64,000 nt of DNA from Desmonostoc vinosum HA7617-LM4 (GCA_019359515.1 JAHHHC010000017.1:1-64000); one strand, 5' to 3'. Numbered from the stretch's first letter, positions 54,407 through 63,999 are shown. The notes: generated by a model from the letters alone, not told the origin. Numbers and translations: made by a program.

Positions 54407-55459
54407 ATGCCTGCTCAACTTCAACTCAAGCGAATAGCTCACTTTCTCACTCTAGTTGCTGTTGCGTTGAGTGTTGTTGCTTGCGCTGCTCATAGTAAAA
54501 ATACAAATAAGGTTTATCTTGTTGGTGCCGGAGCAAGTTTTCCGGAACCTTTGTATCAGAACTGGTTTTTAAATTACAACAAACAAAACCCCAACGTCGA
54601 AATTAACTACCAAGCAATAGGTAGTAGTGCTGGAGTGCAACAGTTAATTAACAATACTGTAGATTTTGCAGCCAGCGATGTGGCAATTACCAATGAACAA
54701 GCAGCTCAAATCAAACGAGGAGCGATCGCTTTACCCATAACTGCTGGTTCTATAGTAGTAGCTTACAATATCTCTGATATCCCAACTGGTCTAAAGCTAC
54801 CACGTCAGGTTTATGTAAATATATTTTTAGGCAAAATCACAAATTGGAATTCTCCCCAAATAGCTCTAGCTAATCCTGAGATAAAATTGCCAGATTTACC
54901 AATTCGAGTCATACATCGAACTGATGGTAGCGGTACTACAGCCATATTTACAAAACATCTTAGTGCTATCAGCCCAGAGTGGAAACGCCAAGTCGGGGCT
55001 GGTAAATCTGTACAATGGCCAGTAGGAATTGGTGCAAATAGCAACACCGGCGTTACTGCCCAAATTCAACAAATCCCAGGATCTATTGGCTACTTAGAAT
55101 ACGCTTACGCCACACAAAATAAATTACGTGTAGCTGCTTTAGAAAATAAGGCTGGCAAATATATTACACCCACACCAGAATCAGTATCTAAAACTTTAGA
55201 GTCGGTGAAACTTCCTGCTGATAACTTGATTGCTTTTATTACAGATCCCACTGATGCTAAAGCTTACCCCATCGTTACTTATACCTGGCTTCTAACCTAT
55301 CAATACTATCAAGACCCTCTCAAAGCTAAAGAACTAAAAAACTTTGTTGATTGGGCTTTGATTGAGGGACAAAAATCTAGTCTGCAACTTGGGTATATTC
55401 CTTTATCTAAAACAGTTGTGGCTCAAGTCAAATCTGCCGCCAGTAAAATTAAAGAATGA
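54407..55459 (+). CDS. pstS: Phosphate ABC transporter substrate-binding protein PstS
   Basis: 350 residues. Lipoprotein signal ending ALSVVAC. The binding-site segments GAGASFPEPLYQNW, GSSAGVQQLI, DFAASDVAI and HRTDGSGTTAIF are those of PstS. It captures phosphate in the periplasm for PstCAB. No other pst gene is adjacent, so this is a solitary copy. Confidence 0.93.
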   Translation: MPAQLQLKRIAHFLTLVAVALSVVACAAHSKNTNKVYLVGAGASFPEPLYQNWFLNYNKQNPNVEINYQAIGSSAGVQQLINNTVDFAASDVAITNEQAAQIKRGAIALPITAGSIVVAYNISDIPTGLKLPRQVYVNIFLGKITNWNSPQIALANPEIKLPDLPIRVIHRTDGSGTTAIFTKHLSAISPEWKRQVGAGKSVQWPVGIGANSNTGVTAQIQQIPGSIGYLEYAYATQNKLRVAALENKAGKYITPTPESVSKTLESVKLPADNLIAFITDPTDAKAYPIVTYTWLLTYQYYQDPLKAKELKNFVDWALIEGQKSSLQLGYIPLSKTVVAQVKSAASKIKE

Positions 55460-55500
55460 TGCCATCTTCCATTGGTGCAGGTATCTGTTCCTACTCCCTC

Positions 55501-55893
55501 TTATTTTTGGTGACGTACTTCAACTACAGTATGCACATTACCACGAGGAGTAAAATCTGCTTTGACTGTAACTTCTAAAGGGTCACAAGCGGCTACAAAA
55601 TCATCCAAAATTTGATTGGCTGATTCTTCGTGAGAAATATAGCGATCGCGATAGCTATTAATATAAAGTTTCAGGGCTTTTAATTCTACTACCCGCTCAT
55701 CAGGGATATAGCTAATATAAATTGTGGCAAAGTCGGGATAACCAGAAAACGGACACTTGCAAGTAAATTCTGGCAAAGTAATATTAATGTCGTATCGCCT
55801 ACCCACACGCGGATTCGGAAAAGTAATTAGTTCACCTTCCGCAATTTTGCGTTCGCCATACTTGATTTGTTGGGTTGATTGCTCAGTTGTCAT
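55501..55893 (-). CDS. queF: NADPH-dependent 7-cyano-7-deazaguanine reductase QueF
   Basis: 130 residues from ATG 55893 (MTTEQSTQQIKYG); a frame to 55914 exists but its extra codons lie in heptamer repeats. CPFSGYPDFA holds the nitrile-attacking cysteine and ELKALKLYINSYRD the conserved Glu and substrate-binding part. It reduces preQ0 to preQ1 in queuosine synthesis. The length fits the short unimodular QueF group. Confidence 0.93.
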   Translation of the reverse strand: MTTEQSTQQIKYGERKIAEGELITFPNPRVGRRYDINITLPEFTCKCPFSGYPDFATIYISYIPDERVVELKALKLYINSYRDRYISHEESANQILDDFVAACDPLEVTVKADFTPRGNVHTVVEVRHQK

Positions 55894-55937
55894 TTGTTGT
55901 TTGTCATTTGTCATTTGTTATTTGTCATTGGTCATTT
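55893..55937. repeat. Heptamer repeat around the queF start
   Basis: CATTTGT/TATTTGT units repeat seven or so times; each CAT provides a minus-strand ATG, so the exact start of queF is ambiguous. Confidence 0.7.
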
Positions 55938-55964
55938 GTTATTGGGAATTGGGAATTGGTTATT

Positions 55965-56092
55965 CCCCGCGTCCCCCTGTCCCCGCGTCCCCGCGTCCCC
56001 GCGTCCCCGCGTCCCCGCGTCCCCGCGTCCCCGCGTCCCCCTGTCCCCGCGTCCCCGCGTCCCCCTCGTCCCCTCATCCCCCTCATCCCCCT
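55965..56092. repeat. CCCCGCGT octamer array
   Basis: About 14 units of 8 bp, with a few CCCCCTGT variants. Frames through it in all phases give artefact proteins. Confidence 0.95.
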
Positions 56093-56478
56093 TCCCAGTC
56101 TGGACAATTTTCATCATCCCAACCGTGAGGATGCATCGCACAGACTAATAAATTACCACCATAAACCTGACCATGGTAATTCTGACAACCCATGCAAGCG
56201 GGATTTTTGTCTAGTGTGGGTTCGACTGGATAAGGAAAACCTGGGTCTACGTCTGCAACAATATCTTCAAGCTCCCAGTAAATCTCTAAAATTGGTTCAG
56301 TCAAATCTTGGAGATACTGATCAACTTCAGTAGCAATGGTATTTTGTACCTGCTCGGTAATTTCTTCCGTCAGCTCAAAAAAGGCATCTACCATTTCATT
56401 CATTCCTAGAAAGAAGCGCTCTACTTCCACTGACACTGTTTCTACGATGTCCATCAATTCTTTCTGCCACTGTTCCAT
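56083..56478 (-). CDS. Conserved cyanobacterial cysteine-motif protein
   Basis: 131 residues. The N-terminal 80 are acidic and helical; the C-terminus has NPACMGCQNYHG, LLVCAMHP and ENCPDW, four cysteines arranged CxxC...C...C like a small metal-binding site. Conserved among cyanobacteria but unnamed; function unknown. Its last codons run into the octamer array, so the end may have been modified by the repeat. Confidence 0.75.
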   Translation of the reverse strand: MEQWQKELMDIVETVSVEVERFFLGMNEMVDAFFELTEEITEQVQNTIATEVDQYLQDLTEPILEIYWELEDIVADVDPGFPYPVEPTLDKNPACMGCQNYHGQVYGGNLLVCAMHPHGWDDENCPDWEGG

Positions 56479-56637
56479 AAACTTGACGCCCTTAAAATTA
56501 TAAATAAGGCGTTTATTGCTACCTGATTTTAAGCAATAGATTACACCCTAGAAGATGCATATTATCAAGCTTTTTTGTATAACACCATGTCAAAGTGCGC
56601 TTAGTATCAAATGTTTAAATTAAAGTATTACTTTTTA

Positions 56638-57018
56638 TTAATCTTTTTGTAGCCGTTTTAATTCTTCTTGCAGATCTAATACTTGTTGGCGTAAATGATC
56701 AACATTTTCTGTAGATCTTTCTTTGACGGTTGGCTCTTCATCTTCCTCTAAGATTTCGATGCGTCGAGGTTCAGAAGAGGGTGTTTTTTCAGAAGTTTCA
56801 CTAGATGCTTGAGGCTGCTGAGCTTGCTTCATCATGTCTTCGACGAAACGGCGGGCTTCTTCTGTGGTCATTTCGCCCTTTGCCACCATCTCGTCTGCCA
56901 GTTTTTGGACTTGAGATCGCAGTTCGGTTAACTTACCTCCTGCTTTTTCACCTGCGTAAGAAGCCAACCCAACACCGAGGTAAAAAGCTTTTTGAACAAT
57001 ATCTCCAAAACCAGGCAT
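56638..57018 (-). CDS. Phasin-like coiled-coil protein
   Basis: 126 residues from ATG 57018, which has TTCAGGAGC just upstream; a longer frame to 57075 would read into the SRP RNA gene. MPGFGDIVQKAFYLGVGLASY is a hydrophobic helix, followed by phasin-like helices (TELRSQVQKLADEMVAKG, TTEEARRFVEDMM) and an acidic, then coiled-coil tail (LRQQVLDLQEELKRLQKD). Possibly granule- or membrane-associated; role unproven. Confidence 0.7.
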   Translation of the reverse strand: MPGFGDIVQKAFYLGVGLASYAGEKAGGKLTELRSQVQKLADEMVAKGEMTTEEARRFVEDMMKQAQQPQASSETSEKTPSSEPRRIEILEEDEEPTVKERSTENVDHLRQQVLDLQEELKRLQKD

Positions 57019-57042
57019 TGCTCCTGAAGCTCCTAATAAATA

Positions 57043-57135
57043 GGGCGACCCGGAGACTACGCCTACTACAAGCATCCCGTATTGCTGCTACCTTCCGGTT
57101 CTGACAAGGTTTAGGCGTTGCAGTCGCGTAGATCC
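57043..57135 (-). ncRNA. ffs: Signal recognition particle RNA, small bacterial type
   Basis: The minus strand reads GTCAGAACCGGAAGGTAGCAGC, the conserved apical loop that binds Ffh, within a long hairpin whose base pairs CTACGC with GCGTAG. About 93 bases; ends are approximate. Confidence 0.92.
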
Positions 57136-57177
57136 AGGTCTATAAAACAGCATAACATCAAAATTACGTAACTGTTG

Positions 57178-57444
57178 TTATTCAATTACAATTCTCCATT
57201 CATAAAGTTGATAATTGACACAGCCGTTTTGCACTAAGGGGTCAAGAGCTACAATTGATTCTGCTTCATCCTTGGAAGCTGCCTCAAACAACAACATGCC
57301 ACCTCTTTGCTCTGCCCAATAGCCCGATCGCGCTTTGTGTCCTTTGGCAATCAACTCTTGGATGTAGGCTTTATGAGCCGGTACATATTGGTCAAAGGTG
57401 GGTTTATCGACCTTGCCCTGTTCAATCTTGACAAAAGTTGGCAT
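57178..57444 (-). CDS. YciI-family protein
   Basis: 88 residues. A ferredoxin-like fold with YVPAHKAYIQEL, RGGMLLFEAASKDEAESIVALDP and the end CVNYQLYEWRIVIE is the YciI pattern. The conserved histidine (AH) and Asp (DP) are present. Members may be small dimeric enzymes; function is generally unknown. Confidence 0.85.
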   Translation of the reverse strand: MPTFVKIEQGKVDKPTFDQYVPAHKAYIQELIAKGHKARSGYWAEQRGGMLLFEAASKDEAESIVALDPLVQNGCVNYQLYEWRIVIE

Positions 57445-57562
57445 TTATTGTTACCTCGAATAGGGACTGGGGAATGGGGACTGGGGACTGGTTGCAGTTT
57501 TTCCGGTTTTAATGAGAAAATCCCACAACCAAGCATGAAAATATCTCTTCCCTACTCTATAA

Positions 57563-58129
57563 ATGAACCGTTTTTTCATTGCTCTGTTACCACCACAACA
57601 CATTCAGGAGTACGCTAACGAAATTAAGCAGTACTTTGCTGATAAGTACGCTAGTTGTTACGCGCAAAAATCCCCACCACATATTACGCTACAACCCCCA
57701 TTTGAATGGGCCGATGAAAATGTGACACTCCTAGAAGCATCTTTGCGGGAATTTGCCAGTAGGCAACAGTCAATCACAATAACACTTAAGGGATTTAGGG
57801 CTTTTGCACCCCGCGTCATATATATTGATGTGGTAAAAAGTCAAGAACTTTTAACCTTGCAAGCAAATTTAATGACGCATACAGAAACTGACTTGAGAAT
57901 TGTGGATCAGGTTAGCAAGGAACGTCCTTTTGCGCCTCATATGACAGTAGCATTTCGGGATTTAACACGACAAAATTTTAAAGCTGCTTGGCCAGAGTTT
58001 GAACAGCGTCAATTATATTTTGAGTTTATGGCTGAGCAGTTGACGCTGTTAATTCACGATGGTAGGCGTTGGCATGTTAAATCAGAGTTTAGTTTTATCA
58101 GCGATCGCCTTTCAACCACAAACTATTGA
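57563..58129 (+). CDS. 2'-5' RNA ligase / cyclic phosphodiesterase family protein
   Basis: 188 residues. Two HxT/S motifs, PHITLQ and PHMTVA, form the 2H catalytic centre. It starts MNRFFIALLPPQHIQEY, typical of ThpR-like proteins, which open 2',3'-cyclic or 2'-5' phosphates in RNA. In vivo role unknown. A strong hairpin terminator follows the stop. Confidence 0.88.
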   Translation: MNRFFIALLPPQHIQEYANEIKQYFADKYASCYAQKSPPHITLQPPFEWADENVTLLEASLREFASRQQSITITLKGFRAFAPRVIYIDVVKSQELLTLQANLMTHTETDLRIVDQVSKERPFAPHMTVAFRDLTRQNFKAAWPEFEQRQLYFEFMAEQLTLLIHDGRRWHVKSEFSFISDRLSTTNY

Positions 58130-58141
58130 CGCTTGGAGGCA

Positions 58142-58174
58142 AGATCCCCGACTTTTTCTAAAAGTCGGGGATCT
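58142..58174. terminator. Bidirectional hairpin terminator
   Basis: AGATCCCCGACTTTT pairs perfectly over 15 bp with AAAAGTCGGGGATCT around a three-base loop, between convergent genes (2'-5' RNA ligase-like and mnmA). Confidence 0.88.
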
Positions 58175-58238
58175 GTCCATGGCAACTGACTCAGATAAAA
58201 ATTCCCCGCGTCTGCCTGTCTTTGCGTCCTCATCAACC

Positions 58239-59291
58239 CTAGCCTTGTTCAATAATGCCACCACCCAACACTTGATCGCCGTCATACCAAACTGCGGCTT
58301 GTCCGGGGGTGATGCTGAACTGAGGTTCATCAAACACTAAGCGGACACGGGAGTTTTCTAGAGGGATGACTGTGACTTGTGTGGGCATTGAACGATAACG
58401 GATTTGAACTTCTGCGCGAATTGGCGTAGATGGTTCAGCGATGGATACCCAGTTGACTCGGTTGACGGTGCATTCTGGTTGAGTTGCTTTAGTGCGATCG
58501 CCTACAATTACTCTGTTGTTAACCGCATCTAATTCAATCACATACAGTGGTTCTGGGGCAGCAATACCCAAACCTTTGCGTTGCCCAATCGTGTAGTGAT
58601 GGACACCATCATGCTGTCCCAAAACTTTGCCTGTGACATCTACAATGTCGCCTGGTTTGGGGGCTAGATACTTATCCAGAAACGCTCGCATGGAACCGTT
58701 ACTTTCCACTAAGCATAAATCCTGGCTTTCTGGTTTATCAGCAGTTTTCAGTCCGTATTCTGTAGCGAGGCGACGCGTATCAGCTTTTTGTAATCCTCCT
58801 AGAGGAAATACAGATGCTGCTAGTAAATCTTGAGACAAAGCATACAGAAAGTAAGACTGGTCTTTGTTGCGGTCAACAGCCCTTAATAATTGGTAACGTT
58901 CAGTTGCTTGGTCATAGCTAATTTTGGCATAATGACCTGTGGCAATGCGATCGCATCCCAGTTGTTCGCGAGCATACTGCACCATTGGCTCAAACTTGAC
59001 AGTTTTATTGCATTGAGAGCAAGGTAAAGGTGTGATTCCCGCACTATAACCAGTCACTAGATAGTCAACAATATTAGTTTGAAAGACATCCCGAATATCT
59101 ACAATTTGATGGGGAATGCCAAGTTGTTCACAAATATACCCCGCGTCGATCATTCCTTCAGAGCAACATTGACCTTTGCCTTTCATCAGCCAAAGAGTCA
59201 AACCAATCACTTCATAACCCTGATTATGTAGGATAGCAGCGGCAGTGGAACTATCAACACCACCAGAAAGACCAACGACGACTTTTTTCAT
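58239..59291 (-). CDS. mnmA: tRNA-specific 2-thiouridylase MnmA
   Basis: 350 residues. The PP-loop [10 protein letters not shown] is near 8-17; the catalytic cysteines are in PLPCSQCNK and SQDLCLVE. It makes s2U34 in tRNAs for Lys, Glu and Gln, including the tRNA-Glu(TTC) encoded here. Full length and intact. Confidence 0.96.
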   Translation of the reverse strand: MKKVVVGLSGGVDSSTAAAILHNQGYEVIGLTLWLMKGKGQCCSEGMIDAGYICEQLGIPHQIVDIRDVFQTNIVDYLVTGYSAGITPLPCSQCNKTVKFEPMVQYAREQLGCDRIATGHYAKISYDQATERYQLLRAVDRNKDQSYFLYALSQDLLAASVFPLGGLQKADTRRLATEYGLKTADKPESQDLCLVESNGSMRAFLDKYLAPKPGDIVDVTGKVLGQHDGVHHYTIGQRKGLGIAAPEPLYVIELDAVNNRVIVGDRTKATQPECTVNRVNWVSIAEPSTPIRAEVQIRYRSMPTQVTVIPLENSRVRLVFDEPQFSITPGQAAVWYDGDQVLGGGIIEQG

Positions 59292-59661
59292 ATCTTTAAA
59301 TTTTTGCTAAGCAAATGGCTATTCCCGACATAGCCTATGTATTTCGACGCTTCACTCGTGGGTTTAATGCACTCGAACGGGACTCATTTTACTCAGCACT
59401 ATTTTAGTAACTGCTCAATTCTAACATACACTCTTCAAACCCTTGCTAGTTAAGCGCTTTGTTGGTATGAGGCAGGAGGGCGCAAAGACGCCGGGAAACT
59501 GCTGCCTTGTCTATGCGTGTTAGCGTTCGCGAAGCGTCTCGTAGAGAAGCGGGGCGTAGCCCGGCAAAAAAAGATTTATGCAAGAGGTTTAATGACAATT
59601 CCCCATTCCCAATTCCCAATTCCCCACGATATATTTGCTACAACAGCGAATTCATTAGTTT
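59292..59661. other. Spacer with repeat fragments
   Basis: A GTTAGCGTTCGCGAAGCGTC-type repeat with a CGTAGAGAAGCGGGGCG tail lies at about 59520-59565; AATTCCCCATTCCC fragments follow. No gene. Confidence 0.55.
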
Positions 59662-59676
59662 TTGTTTGTGACTCAT

Positions 59677-60477
59677 ATGTCAAGTGTAATCTTCAATCCA
59701 GTCATACCATTTCGGATGCTGTTGTTATTAGGAGGGTGGTTAGCGTTATTCTCTTACGCGACGCCAACTCAAGCGCAAACAGACAACAGTAAAGTATTAC
59801 TAGCTCAACAGGAGGTAATTGAAACTTTACCACCACTGCCAAATCTCCAACCAGTTCCTTTGAGTCAGCAGCCGTTACCGCAACTGCAACCAACGCAACC
59901 AGTAGAAGTTAATCAATATGAGCAGAACTTTCAGCTCTCCGAATCAGTACAGCAATATAGCCAGAACTTTGAGCGCTACTTTGTGTATGTTGAAGGTAAT
60001 GATACTCAGACATTGCAACAAGTTCGTCGAATTGAACCCAGCGCTTATGTCCGACGATTTAATGGGCGTGCTGTAATTCAGTCAGGGGTATTTAATAGGT
60101 CATCTGGCGCTCAACAGCGGATTAGAGAATTGGAATCAAGAGGAATTTATGGGGCGCGAGTAGTTAGATCTTCTAACGGACAAGAGGTTACTTCTTCCAC
60201 TGCTTCCACTGGGTATTCTACTAATGACGGGTCTTATCGGCGAGATGATCCTAATCGTTACTATGTAGTTATTCCCGCCAAATTGGAAGATATAAACACT
60301 ATAGCTAGTCAAATCCGGCAGAGAATTGGACAATATGACATTGTTTTTGAAAGAACCAAACCGCGAGGGCCACATGTAGCGGTAGGCCCTTTTCCTCAGC
60401 GTTCGGATGCTGAGCAATGGAACGACTATCTGCGAGATTTGGGATATGGTAATGCCAGGGTTTATTACGGAAAATAA
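59677..60477 (+). CDS. Exported SPOR-like protein
   Basis: 266 residues from ATG 59677 (the frame opens five codons earlier at a TTG). Signal peptide with LLLLGGWLALFSYATPTQA; a Pro/Gln-rich linker; then two repeats resembling SPOR-type folds (RYFVYVEGNDTQTLQQV...AVIQSGVFNRSSGAQ; RYYVVIPAKLEDINTI...HVAVGPFPQRSDAE). Such domains bind peptidoglycan at division sites in other bacteria; binding here is inferred. Confidence 0.72.
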   Translation: MSSVIFNPVIPFRMLLLLGGWLALFSYATPTQAQTDNSKVLLAQQEVIETLPPLPNLQPVPLSQQPLPQLQPTQPVEVNQYEQNFQLSESVQQYSQNFERYFVYVEGNDTQTLQQVRRIEPSAYVRRFNGRAVIQSGVFNRSSGAQQRIRELESRGIYGARVVRSSNGQEVTSSTASTGYSTNDGSYRRDDPNRYYVVIPAKLEDINTIASQIRQRIGQYDIVFERTKPRGPHVAVGPFPQRSDAEQWNDYLRDLGYGNARVYYGK

Positions 60478-60878
60478 GAAAAAGGGTAGAGAGGTTTTAT
60501 TCTTTTTAGCCTAGGGATTAGATAAGCTCAGTCACCGGGGGAGAAATACCAATTCCCCATTCTCATGTTGTTGCCAAGTCTCCCTATTATGGTTTAAGTT
60601 TTAGCTTTCAGGATATCCGTGTAAACGATCGCTAGTTATGCAAGTAAAGTTAATTACACTAACACTCCTTGCCAGCGTGTGATCAAGGTGCTTTAATAGC
60701 GATCGCATTCTCAGACTGTTCTATCTGTACAAGACTCACAAGACACGCAGTAACTTGTCACCAAGCAACACCGCTGTGTTCATAAAATTACAAATTCAAA
60801 ACATTAGACTTAGAGATAGGACAAAGTAGTACCATGTCCTTTACACTAAATTCCCCCAAAAGCTGAATAGGAGCATGT
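60478..60878. other. Gene-free region
   Basis: 400 bp with no recognisable feature beyond a GCGATCGC site; probably the promoter region of the SPFH gene. Confidence 0.5.
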
Positions 60879-61721
60879 ATGGAGCCAATTATTGCTATAG
60901 TGTTAGCCCTTATAGGTTATGCCCTGGGTTCTGCAAAGCTGATTAATCAAGGTAATGAGGCTTTAGTAGAGCGTATGGGGAGATATCATCGCAGACTCAG
61001 ACCCGGACTTAACTTTATTGTTCCCCTAGTCGATCAAATTGTTATGGAGGATACTACACGGGAGCAAATTTTAGATATTAAGCCGCAGAATGTAATCACC
61101 AAAGATAATATCTATTTAGAAATCGATGCTGTATTGTTCTGGCGGATTAGAGATATTGAAAAAAGCTTTTACGCAATTGAGGATCTCCAAGCAGCGCTGA
61201 CACAACTAGCAACAACTACACTCCGAGAAATCATTGCTCAAAACACTGTAGAAGAAACCAATGTTACCCGCTCTGAGATGGACAGAGCCATACTCGACCA
61301 ATTAAATCATACAACCGCAGACTGGGGAGTTGAGATTCTGCGCCTAGACATTCAGAGAATTACACCCCCTGAAAGTGTGCGAAAATCGATGGAAGAAGAA
61401 CGAGCCGCTGAAATTAAAAAACGGGCACTAATTTCCGAAGCAGAGGGAGAGAAAGAAGCCGCCATTAAAAAAGCCCAAGGAACAATGACTTCAATGCAAA
61501 TCATTGCTCAAGCCTTGCGTTCCCATCCCGAAAGCAAAGAAATTCTACGGTATCTCGTAGCTCAAGATTACGTAGATGCTAGCCAAAAACTGAGCGAAAG
61601 CAATAATGCCAAAATTGTTTTTCTAGACCCAGCTAAATCTAACGAAGTGTACGATCAGTTAATTGCCGAGTCAGTAGTTCAAGAAACTAACACCAAAAAC
61701 TCTGAGAATGGTAATACCTAA
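60879..61721 (+). CDS. SPFH/Band 7 (stomatin-like) protein
   Basis: 280 residues. One N-terminal membrane segment (IIAIVLALIGYALGSAKLI), then the SPFH domain (GNEALVERMGRYHR, RPGLNFIVPLVDQI, TREQILDIKPQNVITKDN), and a coiled coil (AAEIKKRALISEAEGEKEAA). Such proteins scaffold membrane microdomains and often regulate proteases. No NfeD-type partner follows. The start is preceded by AGGAG. Its end overlaps the convergent folP by four bases. Confidence 0.9.
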   Translation: MEPIIAIVLALIGYALGSAKLINQGNEALVERMGRYHRRLRPGLNFIVPLVDQIVMEDTTREQILDIKPQNVITKDNIYLEIDAVLFWRIRDIEKSFYAIEDLQAALTQLATTTLREIIAQNTVEETNVTRSEMDRAILDQLNHTTADWGVEILRLDIQRITPPESVRKSMEEERAAEIKKRALISEAEGEKEAAIKKAQGTMTSMQIIAQALRSHPESKEILRYLVAQDYVDASQKLSESNNAKIVFLDPAKSNEVYDQLIAESVVQETNTKNSENGNT

Positions 61722-62578
61722 AAATCAAGCCGCGCTGTGGCTCGAAATAAAGCATCAGCTACCAGCGACACATCACGCATCTGTTGAACATCGTGAACTC
61801 GCAGGATATCAGCACCATTAAAAATGGCAGCACAACAAGCTGCTGCTGTTCCCCAAACTCTTGCTTTTGGGTCTGGTTGGTTAAGAATGCGTCCAATAAA
61901 ACTTTTACGAGATGCTCCTATTAAAATAGGGCACTTTAATGGCTTCAGTAGCTGCAAGCAGCGAAAAATTTCTAAATTTTGCTCATAGGTTTTAGCAAAG
62001 CCAATTCCAGGATCGATGATGATTTTATCCTGGGCAATGCCCGCAGCGGTTGCTGCTGTAATTTGTTCTGCTAAAAAACTATAAATCTCTGCCATCAAGT
62101 TTTGATAATCGGTCTGTTGTTGCATCGTTTGTGGGTTTCCCCGGATATGCATGATCACAATCGGCACATTTAAATTTGCAACCGTTGACAACATATCTAA
62201 GTCAAAAGTGCCACCAGAAATATCATTAACTATATCTGCTCCAGCTTCTACAGCTGCTTTAGCTACAGATGCTCTAGTTGTATCCACAGAAATGGGGACT
62301 GAAATTTTTGGTCGTAACACCTGCAACACTGACAGCACTCGGTCAAGTTCTGCCGCTAGAGTTATTTGTTTTGCACCTGGCCGAGTTGATTGACCACCGA
62401 CATCGATTATATCAGCACCAGCAGCCACTAACGCTTGTGCTTGCGCTAAAGCCGCAGAGGCAGTGTTAAACTCGCCTCCATCACTAAAACTATCAGGCGT
62501 CACATTTAAGATACCCATCAAATAGGTTCGCTGTCCCCAGTCGAAACAGCGTTCCCCAATCATTAAATTACTTGGCAT
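61718..62578 (-). CDS. folP: Dihydropteroate synthase FolP
   Basis: 286 residues. MGILNVTPDSFSDGG is the pABA/pterin-binding start, then SVDTTRASVAKAA, VNDISGG, IIDPGIGFAKT and the end GASRKSFIGRILN. It joins pABA and pterin diphosphate in folate synthesis. Intact and of normal length. TpiA is upstream on the same strand, 120 bp away. Confidence 0.95.
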   Translation of the reverse strand: MPSNLMIGERCFDWGQRTYLMGILNVTPDSFSDGGEFNTASAALAQAQALVAAGADIIDVGGQSTRPGAKQITLAAELDRVLSVLQVLRPKISVPISVDTTRASVAKAAVEAGADIVNDISGGTFDLDMLSTVANLNVPIVIMHIRGNPQTMQQQTDYQNLMAEIYSFLAEQITAATAAGIAQDKIIIDPGIGFAKTYEQNLEIFRCLQLLKPLKCPILIGASRKSFIGRILNQPDPKARVWGTAAACCAAIFNGADILRVHDVQQMRDVSLVADALFRATARLDF

Positions 62579-62599
62579 AAATTTAATTAAGCATTCAAG

Positions 62600-62655
62600 T
62601 AGAGACGATTCATGGCTTAATTAGGTATTCAAGACGCGCCATGGCGCGTCTCTAC
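62600..62655. repeat. Inverted repeat with a perfect 20-bp palindrome
   Basis: GTAGAGACG (62600-62608) faces CGTCTCTAC (62647-62655), and AGACGCGCCATGGCGCGTCT (62632-62651) is a perfect palindrome. Same family as 10413-10439. Confidence 0.8.
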
Positions 62656-62698
62656 AGCAAAATTTATCCCATCAATCACCAACACAAATTCTGACTTC

Positions 62699-63445
62699 TT
62701 ACAATTCCTGATAATTTACAAGCCGAGCAAAACTCTCTGGTTCTAAACTTGCTCCTCCCACAAGAACACCATCAATTTCTGGTTGAGCCATAATCTCATC
62801 AATATTATTCGGTTTGACTGAACCACCATATTGAATTGATACATTGGGATTACCCAATTTGCTACGAATGAGGCCAATTACCCGGTTGGCCTCAGTTGCT
62901 TCACAAGTATCGCCAGTACCAATTGCCCAAATTGGTTCATAGGCAATTACTAGATTTTCCTGATCTATATCCACTAGGTCTTTATCCAATTGGTTAATAA
63001 TCAGTGATTCAGTTTCCCCAGCGTCTCGTTGTTGCTTAGTTTCGCCAACACAGAGAATTGGCATCAAACCATGCCTTTGAGCAGCTCTCAAACGCAGATT
63101 AACGGTTGCATCCGTTTCGCCAAAGTATTGCCGTCGTTCGCTATGACCAACAATCACATAACGCACACCGATTTCGCTCAACATGGGGCCAGAAATTTCA
63201 CCCGTGTAAGCTCCAAATTCTTCCCAATGAAGATTTTGCGCCCCTAACTGTACACGGCTACCATGCAAATACTTAGATAAAACGCTTAAGCCAGTGAAAG
63301 GAGGACATAACAACACTTCTCGCGTTTCGGGCGTTTCCTCCAAGTGAGGCAGAAATCCTTGTAAAAATTCCTTAGATTCTGCCTGGGTTTTGAACATTTT
63401 CCAGTTACCGGCAATAACAATTTTCCGCACAGTTGATTTCGTCAA
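62699..63445 (-). CDS. tpiA: Triosephosphate isomerase
   Basis: 248 residues. The active site parts are present: GNWKM (Asn, Lys), IVGHSERR (His) and [11 protein letters not shown] (Glu); the phosphate loop is YGGSVKPNN. It converts dihydroxyacetone phosphate and glyceraldehyde 3-phosphate in the Calvin cycle and glycolysis. A GTG six codons in ([12 protein letters not shown]) is an alternative start. Confidence 0.96.
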   Translation of the reverse strand: MTKSTVRKIVIAGNWKMFKTQAESKEFLQGFLPHLEETPETREVLLCPPFTGLSVLSKYLHGSRVQLGAQNLHWEEFGAYTGEISGPMLSEIGVRYVIVGHSERRQYFGETDATVNLRLRAAQRHGLMPILCVGETKQQRDAGETESLIINQLDKDLVDIDQENLVIAYEPIWAIGTGDTCEATEANRVIGLIRSKLGNPNVSIQYGGSVKPNNIDEIMAQPEIDGVLVGGASLEPESFARLVNYQEL

Positions 63446-63858
63446 GATTCTAACGCTATTAGATGCATTTTTTACTCTACTACTTTTTCGGACACTCCTC
63501 GTCTTTCAAGGCTGGAAGTAGTGCTGAGTATAGTCCTGTCAAGATGATATCGAAAAAAGTTCTTTTCGATATCAAAACTATTCTCCCCCTTTTTGTCCTC
63601 CCAGACCCACTTTAGCGCGATAAAACTTCCATTAGAAGTTCACAATCGCAATGTTGCTAAATATACTGCTAAAGTTTAATGCTCTTGTAACCTGGAAAAT
63701 GAATATCTAGTTGAAACAAACTAAATTTGAAATGCTCGTTGCGTGAGCGTTTTGAATTTTGGATTGTATATTTGATTTCAGTTTAAAATCCAAATTAACT
63801 AATAATGATATTAGCATCTAACAAAACTTTCACAAGTTATGTTTACCCTGATCTCGCC
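63446..63858. other. Gene-free region
   Basis: A perfect 11-bp inverted repeat GATATCGAAAA/TTTTCGATATC (63546-63573) with a six-base loop stands out; otherwise AT-rich DNA without coding frames. Confidence 0.55.
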
Positions 63859-63999
63859 TTAGACAACTTCAGTGCTATTAACAAACCAATTTTCAATCTT
63901 TAAATTATTAAAAAATTCAAAATCAGAAACATTATTAGTTACCAATATTAAATTACGACAGTAAGCAATACTCGCAATTTGACCATCTACAAAAGCAGG
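63859..63999 (-). CDS. PIN-domain toxin (VapC type), C-terminal part only
   Basis: The last 46 codons and stop are in the window: AFVDGQIASIAYCRNLILVT, then NNVSDFEFFNNLKIENWF. The D of VDGQIA and the D of NNVSDF match the later acidic residues of VapC ribonucleases; the stop is at 63859. The start and any antitoxin lie beyond the right edge. Confidence 0.75.
   Translation of the reverse strand, partial: PAFVDGQIASIAYCRNLILVTNNVSDFEFFNNLKIENWFVNSTEVV

Noticed and set aside
55757-56333. ORFs rich in SPRPRVPA or GDAGTRGR
   Set aside because: Translations of the octamer array overlapping queF and the cysteine-motif gene.
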